From contig CAKUWO010000003.1 of NCBI GenBank assembly GCA_934699415.1, forward strand, positions 1 to 53,564: a DNA stretch of 53,564 bases. Direction: 5' to 3'. Positions 16,827 to 25,183 of the stretch are shown here, one piece after another; the stretch's first letter is position 1; the number at the start of each line of letters is the position of its first letter. The translations under genes and the position numbers were made by a program. The notes below the pieces were generated by a model. The model did not search any database. It saw only the letters and a program-made list of their open reading frames with translations, and had not been told where the DNA came from. The DNA is from an uncultured Erysipelotrichaceae bacterium (GTDB lineage: Bacteria > Bacillota_I > Bacilli_A > Erysipelotrichales > Erysipelotrichaceae).

Positions 16827-18446
16827 ATGTCAGTTAAAGAAATTAAATATGGCAAAGAAGCACGCGATAAAATGCTTAAAGGGGTAGATACCCTTGCAGA
16901 TGCAGTTAAGGTTACTTTAGGTCCTAAAGGACGTAACGTAGTTTTATCACAGTCGTTTGGTTCACCTCTTGTTACAAACGATGGTGTATCTATTGCCCGC
17001 GAAATTGAATTAGAAGATGTTTTTGAAAATATGGGTGCTAAGTTAGTTTATGAAGTAGCTAATAATACCAATGATACAGCAGGTGATGGTACTACAACTG
17101 CTACTCTTCTTGCGCAATCAATGATTCATAAAGGAATTGATGCCCTAAATAAGGGAAGCAACCCTGTATTATTAAGAGAAGGTATTGATGTAGCAGCTAA
17201 GGCTGTTGCTGAATCATTACTTGCGAAAGCACATAAAGTTGAAACATCAAATGATATCGCATCTGTTGCTTCTGTATCATCAGGTTCTAAAGAAATTGGT
17301 AATTATATTTCTGAAGCAATGGAAAAAGTAGGCAAAGATGGTGTTATTAATGTTGATGAATCTAAGGGATTTGATACATCACTTGAAGTAACTGAAGGTT
17401 TACGCTATGACAAGGGATATATTTCACCATACATGGTTTCAGATCGTGAAAAAATGTCTGTTGAACTTGAAAATCCACTTGTATTAGTAACTGATCAAAA
17501 GATTTCAACTATCCAAGATGTTTTAGGAATTCTTGAAAAAGTAGTTCAGATGAATAAGCCATTACTTATCATTGCTGATGATATTGATAATGAAGTTACA
17601 AGCACTTTAATCGTTAATAAATTACGTGGTACTTTCAATGTAGTTGCAACTAAAGCTCCAGGATTTGGCGATACTCAAAAAGATAATCTTAGTGATATTG
17701 CTGTGCTTACAGGTGCAAAATTCTACTCTAAAGATTTAAATATGAATCTTAAAGATATGACAGTAGAAGATTTAGGTACATGTAAGAAAGCGATTGTTGA
17801 AAAGGAACATACAACATTAATTGAAGGTTGTGGCGATAAAGAAGCTTTCAATAATCGTATTGCTGAAATTAAGAGCTTAATCGCTAATGCAAATAGTGAT
17901 TATCAGAAGAAGAGATTACATGAGCGTCTTGCGAAACTTGTTAATGGCGTTGCAGTAATTAAAGTTGGTGCAACAACTGAAAGTGAACTTAAGGAAAAGA
18001 AATTACGTATTGAGGATGCTTTAAATGCTACTCGTGCTGCTGTTGAAGAAGGCATTGTCCTTGGTGGTGGTGCTGTCTTAGCTAATGTTCAGAAAGAATT
18101 AAAGAATAGCTTAAAAGATGAAAACCCTGATGTATCAAAGGGCATTCGCATCGTTCTTGATTCTTTAACTGAGCCTTTATATCAGATTGCTGAAAATGCT
18201 GGATATAATGGTAAAGATATCGTCGATCAGCAGCTTGAATATAGTGATAATACTGGTTTTGATGCTAAGAAGGGTGAATGGGTTGATATGTTTAAAGATG
18301 GTATCGTAGATCCATGTAAAGTAACTCGCTCAGCTGTTCTAAATGCAGCATCAATTTCAGGATTATTCTTAACTACAGAAGCTGCAGTTGGCGAAATTAA
18401 GAGTCATGAAGCTCCTGCTCCTCAGCAGATGGGCGGAATGTATTAA
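16827..18446 (+). CDS. groEL: Chaperonin GroEL
   Basis: This is the 60-kDa chaperonin that folds proteins in an ATP-driven double ring. It has 539 residues with the conserved VTLGPKGRNVVL, the ATP-site GDGTTTATLLAQ, and ALNATRAAVEEGIVLGGG in the second equatorial segment. The C-terminus is short (QQMGGMY), with only one Gly-Gly-Met unit. The start follows TAGGAGGAAATTTAAA. It is co-transcribed with groES under CIRCE control and ends at a strong terminator. Confidence 0.97.
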   Translation: MSVKEIKYGKEARDKMLKGVDTLADAVKVTLGPKGRNVVLSQSFGSPLVTNDGVSIAREIELEDVFENMGAKLVYEVANNTNDTAGDGTTTATLLAQSMIHKGIDALNKGSNPVLLREGIDVAAKAVAESLLAKAHKVETSNDIASVASVSSGSKEIGNYISEAMEKVGKDGVINVDESKGFDTSLEVTEGLRYDKGYISPYMVSDREKMSVELENPLVLVTDQKISTIQDVLGILEKVVQMNKPLLIIADDIDNEVTSTLIVNKLRGTFNVVATKAPGFGDTQKDNLSDIAVLTGAKFYSKDLNMNLKDMTVEDLGTCKKAIVEKEHTTLIEGCGDKEAFNNRIAEIKSLIANANSDYQKKRLHERLAKLVNGVAVIKVGATTESELKEKKLRIEDALNATRAAVEEGIVLGGGAVLANVQKELKNSLKDENPDVSKGIRIVLDSLTEPLYQIAENAGYNGKDIVDQQLEYSDNTGFDAKKGEWVDMFKDGIVDPCKVTRSAVLNAASISGLFLTTEAAVGEIKSHEAPAPQQMGGMY

Positions 18447-18460
18447 TAACTAAATAAGAT

Positions 18461-18496
18461 AAAACCCTTAAAACATAAGTTTTAAGGGTTTTATTA
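18461..18496 (+). terminator. Terminator of groESL
   Basis: A 14-bp perfect stem AAAACCCTTAAAAC/GTTTTAAGGGTTTT (18461-18474 with 18479-18492) has a 4-nt loop. Confidence 0.93.
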
Positions 18497-18585
18497 TATG
18501 TAAGCGATTACATTATTCCAAACATTAAATATTAACAAATATTTTAAAATAAATAAAGAATTTTCACAAAACTATCACAAATAAT

Positions 18586-18660
18586 TGTTATAAATAGGCG
18601 TAAATAATTTATTTCATTCATTTCTTTTTTGTTTAAACAGGGTTAAGGCCCTGTTTTTTC
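18586..18660 (+). ncRNA. Possible small RNA between groEL and tRNA-Arg
   Basis: An extended -10 element TGTTATAAA (18586-18594) would start transcription near 18601. About 35 nt later a hairpin AAACAGGG/CCCTGTTT (18635-18642 with 18649-18656) is followed by a T-run. The T/C-rich body and terminator give a transcript of about 60 nt with no coding potential. There is no homology support, and the hairpin could simply be a backup terminator. Confidence 0.3.
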
Positions 18661-18668
18661 TTAGCTTT

Positions 18669-18697
18669 ATGACAATATTATAAAAAGATGGTAAAAT
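18669..18697 (+). promoter_or_regulatory. Promoter of tRNA-Arg
   Basis: ATGACA (18669-18674) is followed by 17 nt and TAAAAT (18692-18697), each one mismatch from consensus. The leader contains a 7-bp hairpin, TAAGTAG/CTACTTA (18717-18740), ahead of the tRNA. Confidence 0.6.
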
Positions 18698-18772
18698 TAT
18701 AACAATGTGTTCTTATTAAGTAGATATAAAAACCTACTTATGGTTTATGGAAGTGTGAAACATATTAAAAAT

Positions 18773-18849
18773 CTCCCCGTACCTCAGCTGGATAGAGGGT
18801 TCGCCTCCTAAGCGAAATGCCAGCAGTTCGAACCTGCTCGGGGAGGCCA
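18773..18849 (+). tRNA. tRNA-Arg (anticodon CCU, reads AGG)
   Basis: A full cloverleaf is visible. The acceptor is CTCCCCG/CGGGGAG. The D stem is CCTC/GAGG. The anticodon stem is TTCGC/GCGAA with loop CTCCTAA, giving anticodon CCT. The variable loop has five bases, the T stem is AGCAG/CTGCT with loop TTCGAAC, the discriminator is G and the CCA is encoded. A terminator follows. Confidence 0.95.
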
Positions 18850-18860
18850 TGCAAACTTAT

Positions 18861-18892
18861 ACTACAAGTTCTTAAAAGACTTGTAGTTTTTA
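18861..18892 (+). terminator. Terminator of tRNA-Arg
   Basis: The 9-bp stem ACTACAAGT/ACTTGTAGT (18861-18869 with 18879-18887) is followed by TTTTTATTT. Confidence 0.88.
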
Positions 18893-19052
18893 TTTAATTA
18901 AACTTACATTAGAGAACCATGTTTATTAAATTGCTATAAATAAAATGAATTGATTAATTATATCAAACTTCTAATAATCAACAAAAGGTTAATGTAAATG
19001 TTTAGGTTTTAATATCCTACTATGCCTTATATAGGACTATAATTTTAGAAGT

Positions 19053-19295
19053 TTAATCGGCTAATTTTTTATATGCTTCCATATTTTGCTTTAATAATTT
19101 TTTAGAAACAGCTTCAAATTCTTCATCATCAACTGTTTCATAATTTTGGTCGTTATTAATTTTTATTAAAATATATTCTGGTTTGTTGTTTCGCGTTATA
19201 ATAGCAGAATCTTCTGCATTAGCAATTTTAGCAACTTTAGAAAAATTTTGATTAGCTTCAGTCATAGAAATTGTTTTCTTTGTATTAATAATCAT
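19053..19295 (-). CDS. Phd/YefM-type antitoxin without adjacent toxin
   Basis: This small protein of 80 residues has the N-terminal fold signature of Phd/YefM antitoxins (SMTEANQNFSKVAKIANAED, then AIITRNNKPEYILI), which binds DNA and usually neutralises a toxin. The C-terminal part is charged and presumably flexible. The ATG at 19295 is chosen because GGAG lies 7 bases before it. The TTG 12 bases further upstream overlaps that site. No RelE, Doc, PIN or other toxin gene is found on either side: 160 bases of non-coding DNA lie downstream and 300 upstream. It may be a solitary antitoxin or a remnant of a lost pair. Confidence 0.75.
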   Translation of the reverse strand: MIINTKKTISMTEANQNFSKVAKIANAEDSAIITRNNKPEYILIKINNDQNYETVDDEEFEAVSKKLLKQNMEAYKKLAD

Positions 19296-19307
19296 ATATA
19301 ACTCCAA

Positions 19308-19610
19308 TCCAGAATAATATTATATATATTATAATTTGCTTTTATTAAAATAGCACTTAATAAAAATAGGCAAAAATTTCTTATCGCCCATCATTCTATA
19401 TTCTTATAAAGTATCATGCCCTAATGGGGAATCAATTTTAAAAAAGAAAGATATATGAACTTTTATCTGTCTATATAAAATGTTGAAACAATTACAATTT
19501 AAAATAAGAAAAACAATATAGCTCTAATAAAAGCATTAAAAGATAGCATTTTAAGTCTGGCATGTTTTTGCATCATCTATTTTGTATTTTATAGTAAAAG
19601 GAGGATTGCA
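19308..19610. other. AT-rich intergenic stretch without a recognisable gene
   Basis: This stretch separates the antitoxin from the Cys-rich small protein. It holds the likely antitoxin promoter region on the minus strand (alternating AT around 19315-19335 with TATAAT-like hexamers). No reading frame of convincing length or ribosome-binding site, and no clear stem-loop, was found in the rest. Confidence 0.5.
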
Positions 19611-19856
19611 ATGGATATTATCTATGTTAATGAAAAATATATGGATCATAGAACAATTTATGGCGATTACTTAGAAAAGAAACCGATTGGATACTGCCAT
19701 TGTTTTTCGCATCCTGAAGCTTTAACAAGAAAAATAATGGTTAAACATGAATGTCGTAAGAAGGAGTGTCCATATTTCGCTAAAAATGTTGAACATGAGT
19801 TTTGGATCAATAAAGCTAAATGGAAGAAGCAAAAGAAGATGAAGAATGCACAGTAA
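19611..19856 (+). CDS. Small Cys-rich protein of unknown function
   Basis: This 81-residue protein is preceded by a strong AAAGGAGGATTGCA site. It has four cysteines, C29, C31, C48 and C53, with nearby histidines (YCHCF, KHECRKKECPYF), which could bind a metal such as zinc. The C-terminus is a basic tail rich in Lys and Trp (KAKWKKQKKMK). There is no signal peptide or membrane segment. I do not recognise the family. The opposite-strand frame over it has no ribosome-binding site and is taken as a shadow. Confidence 0.65.
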   Translation: MDIIYVNEKYMDHRTIYGDYLEKKPIGYCHCFSHPEALTRKIMVKHECRKKECPYFAKNVEHEFWINKAKWKKQKKMKNAQ

Positions 19857-19923
19857 TATAAATAGTCCAATTTAAATAGTAATTTTAAGCATGTTTAAGC
19901 AATGAATATAGAAGCTAAATAAA

Positions 19924-19945
19924 AATGCGACATTTAAGTCGCATT
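19924..19945 (-). terminator. Terminator of the helicase-Nudix-NADAR operon
   Basis: The 8-bp stem AATGCGAC/GTCGCATT (19924-19931 with 19938-19945) is followed on the minus strand by TTTTTATTT. It includes part of the stop codon of the NADAR-like gene. Confidence 0.8.
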
Positions 19946-20582
19946 AGCTTTTAAAAAATACAACATTAACAAAGTCTTCGAAGCTTTGCGTTGCTTTATC
20001 TAAATTACCACTTTCCTTTAATCCCTTAAATAAAGCCATCGCTTCAGCTTGGCAATTTAATGATTTATCAGGATTAAACCATACATCACTAAAGACATTA
20101 TGTTTATCTATTTCATCCCATAAATCTTTATTAGCCATCAAAGCATTAATATAAATAAAGTCATAGAATGCAGTCTTTGGAGATAAAGGATATTCTTCGC
20201 CATCTAGTACAAAAGCCACTAATTCTCCTGAATTTTTAAGACGATAATCTTTTTTAGCTTTAGCTGGTGCTGCTTCTAATAAATCTAAATAAGGGCCACC
20301 ATATTTAAACTTCTTAGATGATTGAAATACACATTCTAAAGTTCTTCCTTTGGCATCTTTAAGATTAAAAGCACTTAATTTATTTCCAAATTCATTTTTA
20401 GCTGCACTAGATACCTCAAAAGGGATTTCATCTGTTTTACTTCTAATCCTATACGCTTCATTAACTGCTTCAACTCCTTTAATAGGGACTCTTACCCAAG
20501 CTTTAGGGAAAGAAGCATCAACTAAGACTTTGGTGTAATAAGGTTTTTCTAGTTTGCTTTCAAAGACAATTTTCTTAGCCAT
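19944..20582 (-). CDS. NADAR-type protein resembling DarT1-associated antitoxins
   Basis: The 212-residue protein resembles, from memory of the family, the NADAR domain antitoxins linked to the DNA ADP-ribosyltransferase DarT1. Matching segments are KLSAFNL (about 69-75), ECVFQSSKKFKYGGPYLDLL, KDYRLKNSGELVAF, PLSPKTAFYDFIYINAL and WFNPDKSLNCQA. NADAR enzymes cleave N-glycosidic bonds, including ADP-ribosyl-guanine in DNA. No DarT toxin gene is adjacent. It is the last gene of a minus-strand set behind the Nudix gene (58-base gap) and the PLD-helicase, with its own ACAGGAGGCAAGTT ribosome-binding site. The family call is moderately sure. The partner and substrate are open. Confidence 0.7.
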   Translation of the reverse strand: MAKKIVFESKLEKPYYTKVLVDASFPKAWVRVPIKGVEAVNEAYRIRSKTDEIPFEVSSAAKNEFGNKLSAFNLKDAKGRTLECVFQSSKKFKYGGPYLDLLEAAPAKAKKDYRLKNSGELVAFVLDGEEYPLSPKTAFYDFIYINALMANKDLWDEIDKHNVFSDVWFNPDKSLNCQAEAMALFKGLKESGNLDKATQSFEDFVNVVFFKS

Positions 20583-20640
20583 AACTTGCCTCCTGTATAG
20601 GTGTTATACACTAAATAGGGGTGAAGTGGCTAAGTTGTAC

Positions 20641-21027
20641 TTATAATATATCTTTTAATTTAGCTATTAAACTGAGATCAGCAGGTAACCAATCAACAGA
20701 ATCTATATCATCTTTGTGTAGCCAATTAGCAGATTCATGTTCCAGAAGGGTCAATTTACCATCCTTTATTGAACAGATATAACATTTCATTGATAAATGA
20801 AAGTTAGGATAATCATATTCCACACTATCAAAATATTGTTCAATTTTGATAGTGATATTTAATTCTTCTTTAATCTCTCTTATAAGAGCTTCCTCAGCTG
20901 TTTCGTTTTCTTCGATTTTGCCACCAGGAAATTCCCATCCATCTTTAAATTCCCCATAGCCTCTTTGAGTAGCAAATATTTTATCACCATCTTTAATGAT
21001 AGCTGCAACAACATTTATAGTTTTCAT
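20641..21027 (-). CDS. Nudix hydrolase (MutT-like)
   Basis: This is a 128-residue Nudix pyrophosphohydrolase. The Nudix box runs from Gly36 to about residue 57 (GKIEENE, then REIKEEL with R50, E51, E54 and E55), so the catalytic acidic residues are intact. The WEFPGGK start and overall length resemble MutT/8-oxo-dGTP diphosphatases, but ADP-ribose or another nucleotide is equally possible. It begins only 12 bases after the helicase gene and is almost certainly co-transcribed with it. Together with the NADAR-like protein downstream this places a nucleotide-cleaning activity beside a nuclease-helicase. Confidence 0.88.
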   Translation of the reverse strand: MKTINVVAAIIKDGDKIFATQRGYGEFKDGWEFPGGKIEENETAEEALIREIKEELNITIKIEQYFDSVEYDYPNFHLSMKCYICSIKDGKLTLLEHESANWLHKDDIDSVDWLPADLSLIAKLKDIL

Positions 21028-21039
21028 ATCAATGCCTCT

Positions 21040-23934
21040 TTATTGTCTTAAATAGTCATATATATCTTCACGAATTGATTCATTCATTTTTAATGTAACA
21101 TCGCAAATCGGTTGAGCAATGCCTTTGTTATTCTTTTTTGTAGTTCCTTTAATATCAGATATTTCAAAGTCCCCCATATAGTAGAAATCAGAGCCTTCAC
21201 CATCACTTTTCTTTATGAAAAGTCTTTTAGTTTCACCTGATTTAAACTCTTGCATATATTTGCTTTCAGGCCCATTACCAATTTTGGAGTTCCACATAAA
21301 AGTTTGGGTGTCTTTAAAAGAATCAGAATAATTAGGTTTACCATCAATATATTCTGCACCATTTAAACCATCAGCTTTATGATAGGTTACAAAAATACAG
21401 GTGTTTTTATTTAATTGACGCATACCGTACATCGTTGAAGACTCATCTTTATGATGATTTAATAATTGACATACATCTCTTCTAGAATATTTTTCATACA
21501 TCATAAAACCAAAAGAATCCTTTTTGATATTTTTAAGTGATTTATTCTTATCAATCGAAACGCTAATTAAATCTTTAATATAATCTTTTAAAATAGAATT
21601 ATTTAATATCTTTTTAAAATCTTCAGCGATATAAAAAGCATCTTCATCTTGAATAATAATATTATTGAGAAGGGCATATTTTTCTTTTTCGTTCGATGTT
21701 TTAATAAAGTTGCCTTCAATATTAGCTATGGCTGAATAAAAATGTTCAATAGTAAAGAAAGCATTATATTCTTTATTAATATGCTTAATAAAATCATCGG
21801 CATTTATAACTTTTAAATCAATAATGTTATTCAATATTTCAGCTTCTAATGGTCTTCTGCTATTTGCAATGATACTAGAATAATATTCAAGAATTGTTGA
21901 TTCAATTTCATTTAAAGGCTCTTTGATAGCTGATGAATCCACGCTTTCCAGTAATTTATAATATGTTTTAAATTGTTTAAGGATAACTAAAGGATCCACT
22001 TCATTATTTTCCAAGAAGTCGATAAGAAGAGGGCTACGATTTAATTTATATTTTAGGTTTTTATAACTTTCTTTAATAAAAGTGATAAGGCCTGATAATT
22101 GATCGATAGAATCAAAGATTTGTTTCTTACTAATTTCATCAAAATGAATAGTACTTGAGCCAGGTATAATTCTTTCGCCTTCCATTACATAACGTCTAAT
22201 ATTGTCTTTGTTGTAAGAACGATCACCGGATAATGCGATTGGAATCATGAAGTTATTTTTATAATTACCAATAAAATCTAGAATTACGACATACTCCTTA
22301 TCTTTAGCTTTTCTAAGACCTCTTCCCAATTGTTGAATAAAGACAATAGGTGATTCGGTCGGTCTTAAAAGAACCACCTGATTAATTTCAGGGATATCAA
22401 CACCTTCATTAAAAATATCGACAGTTAGAATATATTCTAGATAATCATTACGATCATCACTTACTAAACGTTCGATAGCATCTTCTCTTTTTCCTTGTGA
22501 ATCCTCACCGCTTAAAGCTAAAGTACGATAACCTCTTTGGTTTAATTTGTTACTTAATTCATATGCTTCTTTTTTAGAACTTGTAAAGATTAAACCTTTA
22601 ACTCTATCGCCACTATAACCGTAGTATGATGTTTGTTCGATAATATAATCTACTCTTGATGAAGAAGTAAGATATTTAAAATCATTAAAATCCGTCTTTT
22701 CATTTTCGACTAAAAAATCAGTTATGCCAAAGTAATGGAAAGGACATAATAAATTTTCTTCAAGAGCTTGTTGAAGACGGATTTCGTAAGCAATATTGTG
22801 ATCGAAAGCATTATAAACATCAAAATCATCACTTCTTTCTGGACTTGCGCTCATGCCTAACCAAAACTTGGGCTTGAAATAATTCATGATATTTTGATAA
22901 CTTCTAGCCCCAATACGATGAGCTTCATCAATGACGATAATATCAAATATTGCAGGATCAAAACTTGAATATACTTCTTCTTTAGCCATTGTTTGCATTG
23001 TAGCGAAAAGATAATCAACATCTTTGTCTTTACTATTACCCGATAATAAGCCAAAGGTTTTGGTTTTGCCGAAAACATTTTGATAGCTGTTCATAGCTTG
23101 TTTAGCAATTTGCTCACGATGCACTAAGAAAAGAGCTTTATGAGGATTTTGGTCTTTTAAAGCGAAAGCTGAGGCATAAGTTTTACCAGTACCTGTAGCA
23201 CTGATTAATAAAGCTTTTGTTTTGTTAGCTGCAACAATCTTTCTAAGGCTTGCGATAAAAGATTGTTGCATGGGATTAGGCGTTAACTCTTTAGCAGGCA
23301 AATTTAATTCTTTGAAATCTTTGATTTCTTTAAATTGTTTATAATGTTCACGATAAGTATCGATAAATTCATAATAAGGATAAGTATATGGGCTATTCCA
23401 AAGTTCTTCAAATTCATCAATCATCTCATTGGCAAATTCGCCATTTTTAGTTGATACAATTTTCGCATTCCATTCACGATTGGCTGTTAAAGCAGTATTA
23501 GTCATATTGGAAGAACCGACTAATATTTTATAAATTTCACCTTTTTGGAAAATATAACCTTTAGTATGAAAGCCGTTCATTGAATCAGGAACGACATACA
23601 TCTTTAATTCTATATTTGGAAAAGAAGCTAATTTATCTAAAGCTTTAGGATCACTAAAAGTAAGATAATCAGTAGTTAAAATCCTTCCCTTAATATTCTT
23701 TTCTTTTAAAGTTTTAAGTGTTTGTAGAAGTGGTGTAATACCACCCATAGTAATAAAAGCGACGCTTATCATAAAAGAATCGCAATGTAATAATTCATCT
23801 TCGATAATACTTAAAACTTTCTTACCATTTTTGTAATCATTCGATACAAATTGTGGTCGGTACATAATGTTGGATGATGTATTTTTATCTAAGAAGGCTG
23901 CTTGCAAGCCATTTTGTATATTTTCATAATTCAT
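21040..23934 (-). CDS. PLD-nuclease/superfamily 2 helicase fusion (DUF3427 type)
   Basis: This 964-residue protein has three recognisable parts. A phospholipase-D-like nuclease domain comes first (HTK at 123-125, then GSSNMT at 140-145). An SF2 DEAD/DEAH helicase follows, with Walker A SATGTGKT (245-252), DEAH (336-339), MSAS (361-364), motif V NEGVDIP and motif VI QQLGRGLR (534-541). The C-terminal region corresponds to the DUF3427 domain that accompanies this architecture. It probably cuts and unwinds DNA in repair or defence. The -10 TGGTATAAT (23967-23959) lies about 25 bases upstream, and the ribosome-binding site is weak. It heads a minus-strand operon with the Nudix and NADAR-like genes. 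Confidence 0.9.
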   Translation of the reverse strand: MNYENIQNGLQAAFLDKNTSSNIMYRPQFVSNDYKNGKKVLSIIEDELLHCDSFMISVAFITMGGITPLLQTLKTLKEKNIKGRILTTDYLTFSDPKALDKLASFPNIELKMYVVPDSMNGFHTKGYIFQKGEIYKILVGSSNMTNTALTANREWNAKIVSTKNGEFANEMIDEFEELWNSPYTYPYYEFIDTYREHYKQFKEIKDFKELNLPAKELTPNPMQQSFIASLRKIVAANKTKALLISATGTGKTYASAFALKDQNPHKALFLVHREQIAKQAMNSYQNVFGKTKTFGLLSGNSKDKDVDYLFATMQTMAKEEVYSSFDPAIFDIIVIDEAHRIGARSYQNIMNYFKPKFWLGMSASPERSDDFDVYNAFDHNIAYEIRLQQALEENLLCPFHYFGITDFLVENEKTDFNDFKYLTSSSRVDYIIEQTSYYGYSGDRVKGLIFTSSKKEAYELSNKLNQRGYRTLALSGEDSQGKREDAIERLVSDDRNDYLEYILTVDIFNEGVDIPEINQVVLLRPTESPIVFIQQLGRGLRKAKDKEYVVILDFIGNYKNNFMIPIALSGDRSYNKDNIRRYVMEGERIIPGSSTIHFDEISKKQIFDSIDQLSGLITFIKESYKNLKYKLNRSPLLIDFLENNEVDPLVILKQFKTYYKLLESVDSSAIKEPLNEIESTILEYYSSIIANSRRPLEAEILNNIIDLKVINADDFIKHINKEYNAFFTIEHFYSAIANIEGNFIKTSNEKEKYALLNNIIIQDEDAFYIAEDFKKILNNSILKDYIKDLISVSIDKNKSLKNIKKDSFGFMMYEKYSRRDVCQLLNHHKDESSTMYGMRQLNKNTCIFVTYHKADGLNGAEYIDGKPNYSDSFKDTQTFMWNSKIGNGPESKYMQEFKSGETKRLFIKKSDGEGSDFYYMGDFEISDIKGTTKKNNKGIAQPICDVTLKMNESIREDIYDYLRQ

Positions 23935-24045
23935 AATTAAAAACCAACTTTAATTAGAATTATACCAGCATTAAAATTTATTCATAGATCTCCAAAAGCT
24001 TTATGGAATAGCCTTTTATGCTTATTTAGATAAATAAGGAGTAGA

Positions 24046-24072
24046 ATGGTTTTAAGGCAAAAGAGGAAATAA
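24046..24072 (+). CDS. Possible 8-residue leader peptide ahead of the M20 gene
   Basis: ATG at 24046 is preceded by AAGGAG with four bases between, and encodes MVLRQKRK before a TAA at 24070-24072. One base later the M20 start codon begins, and the M20 ribosome-binding site lies inside the mini-ORF. Both arginines use AGG, the codon read by the tRNA-Arg(CCU) in this window. It may be a translated upstream ORF coupled to the M20 gene, or chance. Confidence 0.35.
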   Translation: MVLRQKRK

Positions 24073-24073
24073 G

Positions 24074-25183
24074 ATGATTAATCAAGAAAATCTCATTAAA
24101 ATTATCAATTTTCGTAAAAAGATGCATGAGCATCCGGAAGTATCTAATCATGAAGATAATACAAGAAAATTAATTAAAGAATTTGTTTCTATAAATATGC
24201 CTAATTATCAACTTCATGATGAGAATAAATGGCTTTATTATACAAAAGACTTCAAAGAAAATCGCCCAACAATTGTTTTAAGAGCAGATCATGATGCGAT
24301 TAGAAATTCTTCTAATATTCCTTTTCACGGATGTGGACATGATGGACATACTGCTATTCTTTTAGGAGTTATGTTAGAAGAAAAAGATATTGAGCATGAC
24401 ATTAATATCATCTATTTATTTCAACCAGCTGAAGAAAATGGCAGTGGAGCACCAATGTGTGCACCTTTATTTGAAAAATATAAAATAGATAAAGTTTATG
24501 GCTTACATAATATGCCTAATTTAGATAAGAATGTTATCTATTACCGTAATGAAACAGTGATGTGTGCATCGGTTGGCTATCGTATTTCTTTAAAAGGTAT
24601 TCAAAGTCATGCATCTGAGCCTGAAAAAGGATTAAATCCAGTATATGTTCTATCAAAATTCGCATCATCGATTGAGCCTCTTGCTAAAAATTGTGCTTTT
24701 AAGCCTTTTACTTTTAAAGGCCATCATTTCTCATCACTTGCAATGATTACCATTGTAAATATGACTGTCGGTAGTTTAAACTTTGGTATATCACCAGCAA
24801 ATGGTGAAATATCTTTAACTTTAAGAGCTGCTAAAGAAAAAGAATTATCAATATTAGAGGAATATGTCGTCAATTATTTTAAAGCTTTAAAAGGAAAGTT
24901 TGAAGTAAAGATTGAAGAATTTGATCGTTTTGATGAAAACTATGCTGATCCTAACTTAGTTAAAGAAACACTTAATAAACTAAAAGATTGTGGTTTAACA
25001 ATTAAAGAATTAGCAGAACCTATTAGAGCAAGTGAAGATTTTGGCTTCTATAAGAAATTTGCCCCATGCATGTTTTTCTTTGTAGGTATGGGAAAATGTC
25101 CAAGTTTACATCATGATGATTATCAATTTGATGATGATATAATCCCGGTTGCAATTGATTTATTTAAAGAAATAATTAAATAG
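24074..25183 (+). CDS. M20 family amidohydrolase (N-acyl amino acid hydrolase type)
   Basis: This is a predicted cytoplasmic metal-dependent amidohydrolase of the M20D group, which removes acyl groups from amino acids or splits small peptides. The 369 residues include HEHPEVS (19-24), RADHDAI, the metal site CGHDGH (87-92), the catalytic glutamates in PAEENGSG (E120/E121), and GLHNMP (143-148). RADHDA replaces the more usual RADMDA. A good AGAGGAAATAAG site precedes the ATG. It is convergent with the WYL regulator gene and shares its terminator. The natural substrate is unknown. Confidence 0.88.
   Translation: MINQENLIKIINFRKKMHEHPEVSNHEDNTRKLIKEFVSINMPNYQLHDENKWLYYTKDFKENRPTIVLRADHDAIRNSSNIPFHGCGHDGHTAILLGVMLEEKDIEHDINIIYLFQPAEENGSGAPMCAPLFEKYKIDKVYGLHNMPNLDKNVIYYRNETVMCASVGYRISLKGIQSHASEPEKGLNPVYVLSKFASSIEPLAKNCAFKPFTFKGHHFSSLAMITIVNMTVGSLNFGISPANGEISLTLRAAKEKELSILEEYVVNYFKALKGKFEVKIEEFDRFDENYADPNLVKETLNKLKDCGLTIKELAEPIRASEDFGFYKKFAPCMFFFVGMGKCPSLHHDDYQFDDDIIPVAIDLFKEIIK

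Noticed and set aside
22884..23078. 64-codon minus-strand frame inside the helicase gene
   Set aside because: It is an alternative frame on the same strand within the conserved helicase core.
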